64,000 nt of DNA, taken from Chitinophagaceae bacterium. Lineage in GTDB: Bacteria > Bacteroidota > Bacteroidia > Chitinophagales > Chitinophagaceae. A program made the translations under genes and the position numbers. Within the stretch, counting starts at the first letter, position 1. Every line of letters begins with the position of its first letter. Where the stretch lies: positions 496,001 through 560,000 of the forward strand of contig JADKAJ010000001.1 in NCBI GenBank assembly GCA_016719165.1. Reading direction: 5' to 3'. Shown here piece after piece: positions 1 to 8,847 of the stretch. The notes beneath the pieces were generated by a model, which was not told the DNA's origin, did not search any database, and saw only the letters and a list, made by a program, of their open reading frames with translations.

Positions 1-1284
1 ACAAAAAATAACAGAAAGGATGCTGCTTTATGGGCAAAAGCTGATATCATGCTTACTGATGCATTTGTTCGGATCGTAAAGGATTTAAAGTTAGGACGTC
101 TTCCCAATGATAGTGTAACACTCAGAAAGGATTCTGTACTCAATGATGAGTTTTATCTGCAACAATTAAGTGCGTTACAAAAATCGGGGTTAACCCGGGT
201 AGTTCAGTCACTTGAACCCGATCAAAGAGGGTATCGTTTATTGAAAGAAGGTATTAAAGCATTTCTTGCTACTGCCAGTTATCGTCAGTTTACAAAAGTG
301 CCATATCCTGAAAAGGACAAGCAAAAATTCAACAGGTTATTGCAAAAACGGTTGTACGAAGAAGGATTTTTATCATTCGATAGTATGACTGCTGATTCAG
401 CCCAACTGGCTGCTGCCGTAAAATTGTTTCAAAACAAAAAGGGTATTACTGTTGATGGCAGGGCAGGTGAGGGAACAATCAGAATGCTGAATATAAATGA
501 TAGAGAGAGATTTATCCGGATTGCCATTAGTATGGATAAATATAAATTACTTCCGGAAAGGATGCCCTCAAAATATATATGGGTAAATGCTGCTGGCAAC
601 CTCCTGGAGTTGATAGATGGGGATGAAGTAAAAATAACTTCCCGGGTTATTTGCGGCAAGCCAAAAACAAGAACTCCTGTTCTTTCAAGTGTTATCTCTT
701 CGCTTATCACCTATCCTCAATGGGTTCCTCCTCCAAGTATTGTTGGTAAAGAAATATTACCGGCAGTGAAAAAGAATCCTGGTTACCTGGCACGGAAAGG
801 ATTCAGTCTTTTAGACAAAAATGGAGATGAGGTGGATCCATATTCCGTTGACTGGTCCAGATACGGGAATAACATTCCGTACCGCATTGTTCAGGGAAGC
901 GGTGATGCCAATGCATTGGGTATAATGAAGTTTGTTTTTGATAACAAATACTCAGTATACCTGCATGATACTAACCAGCGTTATTTATTCGCTAATGCGA
1001 TGCGTTCATTGAGTCATGGTTGTGTGCGGGTGCAGGAGTGGGAAAAGCTGGCTTTTTACATCCTGCAAAATGAAAGTATGGATGCTGGCAGCGGGGCAGC
1101 AAAAATTGATTCAGTAAAAACTTGGCTGAAGTATAAACAGAAAAGAAGTATTCCGATCAGGAATAAAATACCGGTCTACATTCGTTATATAACTTGTGCA
1201 GGGCAAAACGGGAATATCGTGTTTTTCGACGATGTTTATGGTGAAGATAAAATGCTTAGGGTGAGATTTTTTGCAGGTAAATGA
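1..1284 (+). CDS. L,D-transpeptidase (YkuD/YcbB type), 5' end outside window
   Basis: The frame is open from the first bases of the window. Residues before the first Met at 49 (DAALWAKADIM) fit the scaffold region of YcbB-type enzymes, so the true start lies to the left. Counted from Met49, a peptidoglycan-binding-1-like helical segment spans about 98-148 and a YkuD catalytic domain about 170-345. The signature SHGCVR is present with the nucleophile Cys at residue 325. This family forms 3-3 cross-links in peptidoglycan, or attaches proteins to it, in the periplasm. The following co-directed gene is an OmpA-type wall-binding porin, which fits an envelope theme, but that gene has its own promoter signal. 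No hairpin terminator follows this gene. Confidence 0.9.
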   Translation, partial: TKNNRKDAALWAKADIMLTDAFVRIVKDLKLGRLPNDSVTLRKDSVLNDEFYLQQLSALQKSGLTRVVQSLEPDQRGYRLLKEGIKAFLATASYRQFTKVPYPEKDKQKFNRLLQKRLYEEGFLSFDSMTADSAQLAAAVKLFQNKKGITVDGRAGEGTIRMLNINDRERFIRIAISMDKYKLLPERMPSKYIWVNAAGNLLELIDGDEVKITSRVICGKPKTRTPVLSSVISSLITYPQWVPPPSIVGKEILPAVKKNPGYLARKGFSLLDKNGDEVDPYSVDWSRYGNNIPYRIVQGSGDANALGIMKFVFDNKYSVYLHDTNQRYLFANAMRSLSHGCVRVQEWEKLAFYILQNESMDAGSGAAKIDSVKTWLKYKQKRSIPIRNKIPVYIRYITCAGQNGNIVFFDDVYGEDKMLRVRFFAGK

Positions 1285-1380
1285 TATAAAAAAAGCCTTT
1301 ATTATGCCTTTGTACAAATGAAAACAGTCTTTTTTGAAAAAAAAGTCTTCCAAACCCGTGAATATTAAGTAAATAATTTA

Positions 1381-1432
1381 TTTTACGATATTGAACATAG
1401 CCGTTACTTTTGTCCAGTTTTAAACCCAAACT
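1381..1432 (+). promoter_or_regulatory. ompA-type gene promoter with 5'-end hairpin
   Basis: A Bacteroidota -7 box TACTTTTG (fits TAnnTTTG) lies at 1405-1412. TTTT at 1381-1384, with a 20-base spacer, is a one-mismatch -33 box. The start of transcription would fall near 1417. A small hairpin, AGTTT (1416-1420) / AAACT (1428-1432), would therefore be the 5' end of the mRNA, just ahead of the ATG at 1441. Confidence 0.55.
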
Positions 1433-1440
1433 ATCTCTTT

Positions 1441-2775
1441 ATGAAGAAGATAATATCTGCTTTCATTGCGCTGTACCTGCTTGTACCTGCTGCCAGGGCC
1501 CAGGATGACGAAATAAGACCAAAAGCTCTTGGCGTCAGTTTTTTTCTGAACGATTTCGTTTCTCCTGAAAGAATACGTACTACTTCATTGAGCCAGGTTC
1601 TCAGTGATAAGAGTATGGCAAAAATTAAGGAAATGTCACCGGGTCTTGCTGTTACTTATTTTAAAGGTATCAGAAAGCATATCGATATCGCTGCTTCTCT
1701 TGGTGCTGCATTTCTTCGTTATCCGATGCCCGGAAAATCTTTTGCAGACAATAATTTACTTCTTGAGGGTAATGCTACCATTAACCTGAAGATGACAACT
1801 GAGAAATATTGGGTACAACCTTACCTGATCGCAGGCGTAGGTGCTCATAAATACCGTTCTTATTATGGAGCTTTCCTGCCAGTGGGCCTTGGTCTTAAGG
1901 TAAACTTTCTTGATGAGGCACACCTTTTTGTAACTTCTACTTACAGGGTACCTGTTACCAACGAAACAGCAAACTATCATTTACAACATAGTATTGGTAT
2001 TGCAGGTCGGTTAGGTAAGAAGAAAGAACCAGTAGTTATTGAACCTCCAAAGCCACCCGCAGATACTGATGGCGACGGAATTATTGATAGCCTTGATAAA
2101 TGCCCGACTGTAAAAGGGTTGGCAAAGTATGATGGTTGCCCGATTCCAGATACCGATAAAGACGGCATCAATGATGAAGAAGATAAATGTCCGACCGTTC
2201 CCGGTCTTGCCCGTTACCAGGGATGCCCGATTCCTGATACCGATAAAGATGGCATAAACGATGAAGAGGATAAGTGTCCCACTGTGGCAGGCGTTGCCCG
2301 TTACCAGGGATGCCCAATACCGGATACAGATGGTGATGGAGTTAATGATGAAGAAGATAAATGTGTGACAATTCCCGGGCCAAGAGAGAATTTTGGTTGT
2401 CCTGTCATATCTGAAGAAGTTAAAAAGAAAGTGAATATGGCAGCTAATAATATTCTATTTGTTACGGGTAGTGCCAAATTGCAAACAAAATCTTTCAAGG
2501 GATTGAATGAGGTTGCTCAGATTTTGAAAGATAATCCTGGTATGAGCCTGAATATTGACGGGCATACAGATAATGTAGGTAGTGATGAAAAAAACCAGGT
2601 ATTAAGTGATAACAGGGCAAATTCAGTAAAGGCATATCTTGTTAGCAAAGGAGTGGAGGAAAGCCGTATTTCTGCACAGGGATATGGGGAGACAAAACCA
2701 ATTGCAGATAATAAAACAGCTGCAGGTCGACAGAAAAACCGCCGCTCTGAATTGACATTGAGTTATTATAAATAA
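1441..2775 (+). CDS. OmpA-family outer-membrane protein with thrombospondin type 3 repeats
   Basis: The 444-residue protein has a signal peptide (cleavage near ARA-QDD, about residue 20) and an N-terminal beta-barrel-like region to about residue 200. Four calcium-binding thrombospondin-3 repeats (208-323, DTDxDGxxDxxDKC pattern) follow. The C-terminal OmpA domain (about 335-444) contains the NIDGHTDNVG peptidoglycan-binding motif and a RAxxVxxYL helix. The family anchors the outer membrane to the cell wall and is usually abundant. It has its own promoter and a strong downstream hairpin, so it is probably monocistronic. The ATG at 1441 is the only good start. Confidence 0.93.
   Translation: MKKIISAFIALYLLVPAARAQDDEIRPKALGVSFFLNDFVSPERIRTTSLSQVLSDKSMAKIKEMSPGLAVTYFKGIRKHIDIAASLGAAFLRYPMPGKSFADNNLLLEGNATINLKMTTEKYWVQPYLIAGVGAHKYRSYYGAFLPVGLGLKVNFLDEAHLFVTSTYRVPVTNETANYHLQHSIGIAGRLGKKKEPVVIEPPKPPADTDGDGIIDSLDKCPTVKGLAKYDGCPIPDTDKDGINDEEDKCPTVPGLARYQGCPIPDTDKDGINDEEDKCPTVAGVARYQGCPIPDTDGDGVNDEEDKCVTIPGPRENFGCPVISEEVKKKVNMAANNILFVTGSAKLQTKSFKGLNEVAQILKDNPGMSLNIDGHTDNVGSDEKNQVLSDNRANSVKAYLVSKGVEESRISAQGYGETKPIADNKTAAGRQKNRRSELTLSYYK
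2062..2409 (+). repeat. Four tandem 87-bp repeats coding thrombospondin-3 modules
   Basis: Four 29-residue units follow each other inside the OmpA-family gene. Units two and three are nearly identical in protein (DTDKDGINDEEDKCPTV start) and close in DNA. Units one and four are diverged. Near-identical central units suggest recent duplication or gene conversion. Confidence 0.85.
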
Positions 2776-2789
2776 GTGAATCCTATACA

Positions 2790-2831
2790 AAAATGAAAAA
2801 TGTCCTCTTACAAGGGGACATTTTTCATTTT
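2790..2831 (+). terminator. Rho-independent terminator after ompA-type gene
   Basis: A 16-bp perfect stem pairs 2790-2805 with 2816-2831. It has a GC core (TGTCC/GGACA) and A-rich and T-rich outer arms, so it could work in both directions. It separates the OmpA-family gene from fusA. Confidence 0.85.
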
Positions 2832-2863
2832 ATCCACAGTGGTTACTAAGTGGGCATTATGAC

Positions 2864-2916
2864 TTTGTATTCCATGTTTTTCCCTTACCTTTGCGCCTCC
2901 AAAACCGTATGGTTTT
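2864..2916 (+). promoter_or_regulatory. fusA promoter with 5'-end hairpin
   Basis: TTTG at 2864-2867, an 18-base spacer and TACCTTTG at 2886-2893 match the Bacteroidota sigma-A promoter pattern. Transcription would start near 2899. A hairpin AAAACC (2901-2906) / GGTTTT (2911-2916) follows at once. The ATG is at 2952. Confidence 0.75.
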
Positions 2917-2951
2917 TTAATAGTATCTAAATAACTGAAAATAAAGCAGTC

Positions 2952-5096
2952 ATGGCAGATTTAAAATTTCAAAGAAACTTTGGTATTGCCGCTCATATTG
3001 ATGCCGGTAAAACCACGACAACGGAGCGTATCCTCCGTTACACTGGTATGATCCACCGTATTGGGGAAGTGCATGATGGCGCTGCCACTACTGACTGGAT
3101 GGAACAGGAAAAAGAAAGAGGTATTACTATTACATCTGCAGCTGTTAGTTGCCAGTGGAATTTTCCTACAGTATTGGGAAAAGCAACTCCCGAAACCAAA
3201 AAATATTCTTTCAATATTATCGATACTCCCGGTCACGTTGACTTTACGGTTGAGGTTGAGCGTTCAATGAGGGTTCTGGATGGTTTAATTGCTCTATTTT
3301 CTGCAGTTGATGGTGTGGAACCACAGTCTGAAACAGTATGGCGTCAGGCTAACCGCTATGGCGTTCCCCGTATCGGTTTCGTAAACAAGATGGATCGTGC
3401 CGGTGCTGACTTCCTAATGGTGGTAAAGCAGGTAAAAGAAATGCTTGGTTCCAAAGCAGTGCCCCTTCAGTTGCCGATCGGTGCTGAAGATGATTTCAAA
3501 GGGGTGGTTGATCTGATTAAAATGAAAGGTATTATCTGGCACATGGAAACAGAGGGAATGACCTTTGATGAAATAGAAGTGCCTGCAGATATGTTAGAAG
3601 AAGCTAAGGAGTGGAGAGCCAGTTTAGTTGAAGCGGTTGCTGAATACGATGATAAGTTAATGGAAAAATTCTTTGATGATCCTAACAGTATCACCGAAGA
3701 TGAAATGCATGAGGCAATCCGTAAAGCAACGGTTGACCTGAGCATTGTTCCGATGATGTGTGGTTCTTCCTTTAAAAATAAAGGGGTACAAACTGCTCTT
3801 GATGCGGTTTGCCGTTATCTTCCTTCACCAATTGATATCCCTGATACAATTGGTACAAATCCTGATACTGGTGAGCAGATCAGCCGTAAAGCCGATCCGA
3901 AAGAGCCTTTTGCAGCTTTGGCTTTCAAGATCATGACAGATCCATTTGTAGGGCGTCTGGCCTTCTTCCGTTGTTATTCAGGACACCTGGACGCTGGTTC
4001 TTATGTATTAAACGTAAGAAGTGGTAAGAAAGAACGGATCAGCCGTATTATGAAAATGTTTGCCAATAAGCAAAACCCGATCGATTTCATCGAGGCTGGC
4101 GATATTGGTGCAGCTGTTGGTTTCAAAGAGATCAAAACAGGAGATACACTTTGTGACGAAAACCACCCGATCACCCTGGAAAATATGTTCATCCCGGAAC
4201 CGGTTATTGCGGTGGCAGTCGAACCGAAAACCCAGGCTGACGTTGATAAAATGGGTATGGCCATTGCAAAGCTGGTTGAAGAAGATCCTACGTTGCGTGT
4301 AAATACAGACGAAGATACAGGTCAAACCATCCTACGGGGAATGGGCGAGTTGCATCTGGAGATCATTATTGATCGTATGCGCCGGGAGTTTAAAGTTGAA
4401 GTAAACCAGGGTGCGCCGCAGGTTGCTTATAAAGAAGCTTTCCAGGCTACTGTTGAGCACCGGGAGACATTGAAGAAGCAGACAGGTGGTCGTGGTAAAT
4501 TTGCCGACATTCAGTTTAGCCTCGGTCCGATAGATGCAGAATGGAAAACCGAGAATCCTGACAAAAACTATCAATTCGTTAATGATCTGTTTGGTGGGTC
4601 AATTCCCCGTGAATTTGTTCCGGCCATTCAAAAGGGTTTTGAGCAATCCATGACTACCGGTGTATTAGCTAACTATCCTGTCGACAATATGAAGATCCGT
4701 GTATTTGATGGTAGTTTCCATGCTGTTGACTCAGACTCTATGTCTTTCGAACTTTGCGCCAAGCAAGGTTTTCGTGAAGCAGCGAGAAAGGCAAAACCTG
4801 TTTTATTGGAACCAATCATGCGAGTAGAAGTGATTACTCCTGCTCAATACATGGGAGATGTAACGGGTGACCTTAACCGCCGACGTGGCATGCTCGAAGG
4901 TATGGATACCCGTGCCGGTGCAGAAGTTATTAAAGCTAAAGTGCCATTGAGTGAAATGTTTGGATATGTAACCCAACTCCGTTCATTAAGCTCAGGAAGA
5001 GCTTCCTCTACCATGGAATTTTCTCACTATTCTCCGGCACCAACTAACATTGCTGAAGAAGTGATAGCGAAGGTGAAAGGTAAAGTGAGTGCTTAA
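2952..5096 (+). CDS. fusA: Translation elongation factor G
   Basis: This 714-residue GTPase has all five G motifs: AHIDAGKTTTTER (G1), RGITIT (G2), DTPGHVDF (G3), NKMDRAGAD (G4) and GSSFKNKG (G5). The C-terminal EF-G domains are complete. It catalyses ribosome translocation and, with RRF, recycling. Length matches the family (about 700). In many Bacteroidota fusA lies between rpsL-rpsG and rpsJ; here it stands alone with its own promoter and terminator, and no rpsL or rpsG precedes it. Confidence 0.98.
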   Translation: MADLKFQRNFGIAAHIDAGKTTTTERILRYTGMIHRIGEVHDGAATTDWMEQEKERGITITSAAVSCQWNFPTVLGKATPETKKYSFNIIDTPGHVDFTVEVERSMRVLDGLIALFSAVDGVEPQSETVWRQANRYGVPRIGFVNKMDRAGADFLMVVKQVKEMLGSKAVPLQLPIGAEDDFKGVVDLIKMKGIIWHMETEGMTFDEIEVPADMLEEAKEWRASLVEAVAEYDDKLMEKFFDDPNSITEDEMHEAIRKATVDLSIVPMMCGSSFKNKGVQTALDAVCRYLPSPIDIPDTIGTNPDTGEQISRKADPKEPFAALAFKIMTDPFVGRLAFFRCYSGHLDAGSYVLNVRSGKKERISRIMKMFANKQNPIDFIEAGDIGAAVGFKEIKTGDTLCDENHPITLENMFIPEPVIAVAVEPKTQADVDKMGMAIAKLVEEDPTLRVNTDEDTGQTILRGMGELHLEIIIDRMRREFKVEVNQGAPQVAYKEAFQATVEHRETLKKQTGGRGKFADIQFSLGPIDAEWKTENPDKNYQFVNDLFGGSIPREFVPAIQKGFEQSMTTGVLANYPVDNMKIRVFDGSFHAVDSDSMSFELCAKQGFREAARKAKPVLLEPIMRVEVITPAQYMGDVTGDLNRRRGMLEGMDTRAGAEVIKAKVPLSEMFGYVTQLRSLSSGRASSTMEFSHYSPAPTNIAEEVIAKVKGKVSA

Positions 5097-5128
5097 TATT
5101 AAAAGTAAATGAAATGAATACTACTCGA

Positions 5129-5152
5129 CCCCGGCTAAAGCCGGGGTTTTTT
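5129..5152 (+). terminator. Rho-independent terminator after fusA
   Basis: Stem CCCCGGC (5129-5135) / GCCGGGG (5140-5146) with a TAAA loop is followed by six T at 5147-5152. This textbook terminator ends fusA, so rpsJ is not co-transcribed with it. Confidence 0.93.
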
Positions 5153-5293
5153 ATTAGAAATTGAAAATATTGTTTTGAATCAATCCTATTTTAGTTCTAT
5201 GGCACTGTGTTTGTTATGAAATATAGGAATTTCCCCGTTTAGGATTCAAGTTCCTGTTAAAGGCCTGATTTCAAGATTATGAAAAACACAAGT

Positions 5294-6199
5294 TCAAGAG
5301 ATTAAGGGTTCATCACTGAACCCTTTTTCTTTTAGAGGGCTCTTGAAAACATAATACATCCCGCATGCAGAAGTGAACAAAGTGATCAGGTAGAATAGTA
5401 TACTTATTACAACAGAAGTTTCCTGCGATAATCCAAAGTACTTTGACCCCTCCAGAAACACAACCTCTCTGATTCCCAATCCACCTATGGTTAATGGTAA
5501 AACAGATACAATTGAAGAAATTAGAAAAATAAAAATGTATTCTGTGGAATGGGCAGGTATTTTTAAAGCGGCCATTATTAAATAGACACAAACAACCTGG
5601 GAGGCTTGTACAATAATGCCTAATAGTAATGTAGGGGCAAAACTGGAAATAAAATCTTTAAAGTATCTTTTAATGATAAAGTAGGATGCCTGCACTGCAA
5701 GTAAAGAACCTATTACCAGAAATGTGATATACAAATTATTGTCAAGCGTAATTATTGAGTAAGCTGCCAATACCAATCCCAGGCCCAGTAAGCCACTGAA
5801 ACGATCAAGCAAAACCGCAGCAGTAGTTTTTTGATAAGGAACATTATACTTTTTAGTCAGAATAATCACTTTATAGGCATCACCACTAATGGATCCGGGA
5901 AGAAATAAATTATAAAACATACCCAGCCAGTATAGTTTTATATTCTCCCATTCCGGCAAGTGGATGTTGATATTTTTAAAATAGATATTCAGTCTTTTGG
6001 CAGAAATGATTTTGGAAAAAATAAATAGAAACAGGGCCGCAAATAAATAAAACCAACTGGTATTTTTTAATGCATCGCCTGCTTTTGCAAAATCAATTTT
6101 TCCGGAAACATACCAAAGGCAAACCACTGTGATGATTACCTTTAGTAGCAGTTTAAGTACCTTATTGGTTTTAGATTGGGTATTCTTTGATTTGCCCAT
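5294..6199 (-). CDS. Lysylphosphatidylglycerol synthase TM-region-like (UPF0104) membrane protein
   Basis: The 301-residue integral membrane protein has about eight hydrophobic segments and motifs of the MprF flippase-domain / UPF0104 / AglD superfamily: PGSISGDAYKV, LLDRFSGLLGLGL and PLTIGGLGIREV. MprF-type N-terminal domains flip lipids, and stand-alone members are common in Bacteroidota with unknown substrate. There is no catalytic aminoacyl-transferase domain. I chose ATG at 6199 (MGKSKNTQSK); an upstream in-frame TTG is less likely. It diverges from the beta-helix gene with only 35 bp between starts. Confidence 0.8.
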   Translation of the reverse strand: MGKSKNTQSKTNKVLKLLLKVIITVVCLWYVSGKIDFAKAGDALKNTSWFYLFAALFLFIFSKIISAKRLNIYFKNINIHLPEWENIKLYWLGMFYNLFLPGSISGDAYKVIILTKKYNVPYQKTTAAVLLDRFSGLLGLGLVLAAYSIITLDNNLYITFLVIGSLLAVQASYFIIKRYFKDFISSFAPTLLLGIIVQASQVVCVYLIMAALKIPAHSTEYIFIFLISSIVSVLPLTIGGLGIREVVFLEGSKYFGLSQETSVVISILFYLITLFTSACGMYYVFKSPLKEKGFSDEPLIS

Positions 6200-6234
6200 T
6201 ATTGCAGTAAATTGCTGCAAGTAAATTCAAATTG

Positions 6235-8424
6235 ATGATAAAAAGAATTCTTCCTTTTATTCTGTTTGTTTTTTGTGCTGGTATGTGTTATGGGCAGGAG
6301 AAGCCTCTTGTAGCAGGTATGAAGATACTCCGGACAATGAAAATCAAAAAAGCGGTTTACCAGATAGAAGCACCGGCTGATACTGCAAAACCTGTACTTT
6401 TTATAGAAGGAGATAATATTACTATTGATTTTAATAATGCCGAAATGAATGGCAGTAACAGGAATAAGAATCCTGAAGAATTTTCCGGCGTAGCCATACT
6501 CATTCGCAATAGTAAGAATGTTACAATCAGGAATTTAAAAGCAAGAGGATATAAAATAGCATTACTGGCAAGAAATGTAGAAAAACTTACATTGGATAAT
6601 TGTGATTTCAGTTACAACTACCGGCAGCATCTCAACAGTACACAGGAGAAAGAAGATGTATCTGACTGGATGAGCTATCACCATAATGAAAATGATGAAT
6701 GGTTGCGATATGGAGCTGCGATGTACCTGCGGGGGTGCAATTTTGTGACTATAAAGAATTGTAAAGTAACCGGGGGCCAAAATGCACTAATGTTGATGGA
6801 ATGTAATGATGGGATGATATACAACAATGATTTCTCCTTCAACTCTGGTATTGGTATCGGTATGTACCAGAGTAACAGGAACAGTATAATGTACAACAGG
6901 GTAGTCTTTAATGTTCGGGGCTATAGTTATGGAGTGTACAACAGGGGGCAGGATAGTGCAGGTATGTTGGTATATGAGCAAAGCAGTAATAATCTTTTTT
7001 ATAAGAATAATGTAACACATGGGGGTGACGGTTTCTTTCTATGGGCCGGGCAAACAACAATGGATAGTGGAAAGGGCGGGTGTAATGACAATATCATTAT
7101 GAGTAATGATTTTTCCTATGCCCCTACGAATGGAATTGAAGCTACATTTAGCCGGAATATAATCTTGTCAAACAAAATATTTGAATGTGACCATGGTATT
7201 TGGGGAGGGTACAGTTATAATACAACTATCGCAGAAAACCAGTTTAGAAATAACAGGATTGCTATCGCCATTGAACATGGACAATACAATAATTTCCATC
7301 ATAATCTTTTTATAAAAGATAAAGAGGCGGTGAGGTTATGGGCCAGGCCTCAGCAACCCGAAAACTGGGGGTATGCTAAATACAGGAACACCAGGAGTGT
7401 TGGTTATGTAATGTCATCAAACAGTTTTAATGATCACCAGCTGGTTTATAATATCACAAGAACAGATTCGCTGAATATTTTTGATAATACATATTCAAAA
7501 AATACGGTATCAATGTATAAAACAGATTCATCTGTTACTAACCTTGATACACTTTTTAACCAGCGGTGGAGTGACTTTTTTTCTTCATCAAAGGATATTG
7601 TAATACCTCAGGTGGATGATCCAATGGATCCTTTTGAAGGATATGGTAAACTGAGTGGAAAAAAAAATATTCTTATTACTGAGTGGGGACCTTACGATTT
7701 TCGTTCACCCATAATTTGGAATACAAATCCAACAGATACTTCAACGACCATGAAATTTGACTTAATTGGTACAAATGGAAAATGGAAAGTGAAAAGTTAT
7801 AAGGGAGTAGAAAACCTTTCTGCAATGAGTGGGGTATTCCCGGCTACCATTACTGCTCAAAAAATAGAAGTGGGCAGAGCTGATATTGCTATTGAACTGG
7901 AATATACCGGAGATAAGATTACAACACCTTTTGGTGAAAGAATCAATGCAGGAAAAGCGTACAACTTTTCTTACCGGAAATTTTTTCAGCCTTTAAATTG
8001 GGAGGTTCTTTTTTATGCCCTGGATACAACCAGTCATGACCCAATTAAAACAGGTCAATTGTTTTCGGTGTATGAAAAGAAAGCTCCCTTCAAACGTGAT
8101 AGTGTCGACAGACTGGAATATGCATGGTGGGGCGGGATAAAAGCAAATGGTATAAATTATCCTCAGTTTATTACAGTTGCAACAACTTCAGCGATACTTC
8201 CTAAAGGGGAATATGAACTTTCAGTTACCTGGGATGATGCTGTCAGGATTTTTATTGATGACAAACTCATTGTAGACGAATGGGAACCTTACAAATTCAA
8301 ATTTGATGAATCGCCAAACCGACGAATCCCATTGATTATCAGCGGGAAAAACCAGTTTAGGGTGGAGCACCTGGAGTTGGGCGGATTTGCTACTTTAAAC
8401 CTGAAAATGAGGTTGATAAAGTAG
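6235..8424 (+). CDS. Secreted right-handed beta-helix protein with PA14-like C-terminus
   Basis: The protein has a signal peptide (to about residue 20, CYG-QEK) and a long parallel beta-helix (about 80-440) of NosD/pectate-lyase type, visible as repeated N-N/I-I ladders such as MIYNNDFSFN and NSIMYNRVVFN. The region at about 590-725 resembles PA14 sugar-binding modules (KGEYELSVTWDDAVRIFIDD). The likely role is binding or modification of a surface or environmental polysaccharide; no catalytic residues can be assigned. ATG at 6235 is preferred over the TTG three bases upstream. It shares a 35-bp divergent control region with the flippase-like gene. Confidence 0.8.
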   Translation: MIKRILPFILFVFCAGMCYGQEKPLVAGMKILRTMKIKKAVYQIEAPADTAKPVLFIEGDNITIDFNNAEMNGSNRNKNPEEFSGVAILIRNSKNVTIRNLKARGYKIALLARNVEKLTLDNCDFSYNYRQHLNSTQEKEDVSDWMSYHHNENDEWLRYGAAMYLRGCNFVTIKNCKVTGGQNALMLMECNDGMIYNNDFSFNSGIGIGMYQSNRNSIMYNRVVFNVRGYSYGVYNRGQDSAGMLVYEQSSNNLFYKNNVTHGGDGFFLWAGQTTMDSGKGGCNDNIIMSNDFSYAPTNGIEATFSRNIILSNKIFECDHGIWGGYSYNTTIAENQFRNNRIAIAIEHGQYNNFHHNLFIKDKEAVRLWARPQQPENWGYAKYRNTRSVGYVMSSNSFNDHQLVYNITRTDSLNIFDNTYSKNTVSMYKTDSSVTNLDTLFNQRWSDFFSSSKDIVIPQVDDPMDPFEGYGKLSGKKNILITEWGPYDFRSPIIWNTNPTDTSTTMKFDLIGTNGKWKVKSYKGVENLSAMSGVFPATITAQKIEVGRADIAIELEYTGDKITTPFGERINAGKAYNFSYRKFFQPLNWEVLFYALDTTSHDPIKTGQLFSVYEKKAPFKRDSVDRLEYAWWGGIKANGINYPQFITVATTSAILPKGEYELSVTWDDAVRIFIDDKLIVDEWEPYKFKFDESPNRRIPLIISGKNQFRVEHLELGGFATLNLKMRLIK

Positions 8425-8479
8425 TTCCCAGGGGTTTTAAATAAGTTTGTCCACAGGGGATAAAATTCTTTCCTAAGTA

Positions 8480-8532
8480 TTTGGAACGTATAGGCTTCAC
8501 CCTTACCTTTGCACTCCCAAAAGAAAATTGGG
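8480..8532 (+). promoter_or_regulatory. S10-spc operon promoter with 5'-end hairpin
   Basis: TTTG (8480-8483), a 20-base spacer and TACCTTTG (8504-8511) give a near-perfect Bacteroidota promoter. The predicted start near 8517 coincides with a hairpin CCCAA (8516-8520) / TTGGG (8528-8532). The ATG of rpsJ follows at 8542. An in-frame TTG at 8509 lies inside the -7 box and cannot be the start. Confidence 0.8.
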
Positions 8533-8541
8533 TTTTCACAC

Positions 8542-8847
8542 ATGTCGCAGCGAATCAGAATCAAATTACAGTCCTACGATCATAATCTGGTAGATAAATC
8601 TGCCGAAAAGATCGTAAAAACGGTACGCAGTACCGGCGCAGTAGTAACAGGTCCAATTCCTTTGCCTACACGCCGTAAAATTTTTACAGTATTGCGTTCA
8701 CCACACGTAAATAAGAAAAGTCGTGAGCAGTTCCAGTTAGCAACGCACAAGCGTCTATTGGATATTTACACGTCTTCAAGCCGTACTGTAGATGCACTTA
8801 GCAAGCTTGATTTGCCAAGTGGTGTGGAAGTTGAGATCAAAGCGTAG
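8542..8847 (+). CDS. rpsJ: 30S ribosomal protein S10
   Basis: The 101-residue protein starts MSQRIRIKLQSYDHN and contains the family block PLPTRRKIFTVLRSPHVNKK (NusE loop). It is part of the 30S head and, as NusE, of antitermination complexes. Length matches the family (about 102). It is the first gene of the S10-spc operon. The 267-bp gap after it is the largest in the operon. Confidence 0.98.
   Translation: MSQRIRIKLQSYDHNLVDKSAEKIVKTVRSTGAVVTGPIPLPTRRKIFTVLRSPHVNKKSREQFQLATHKRLLDIYTSSSRTVDALSKLDLPSGVEVEIKA

Noticed and set aside
5153..5293. Possible tRNA or small RNA after the fusA terminator
   Set aside because: No cloverleaf, no promoter box and no terminator of its own could be found. 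No tRNA or rRNA gene was recognised anywhere in the window.
8509..8541. TTG start giving S10 an 11-residue extension
   Set aside because: The TTG is inside the -7 promoter box, so it cannot be in the mRNA; family members start at the ATG 8542.
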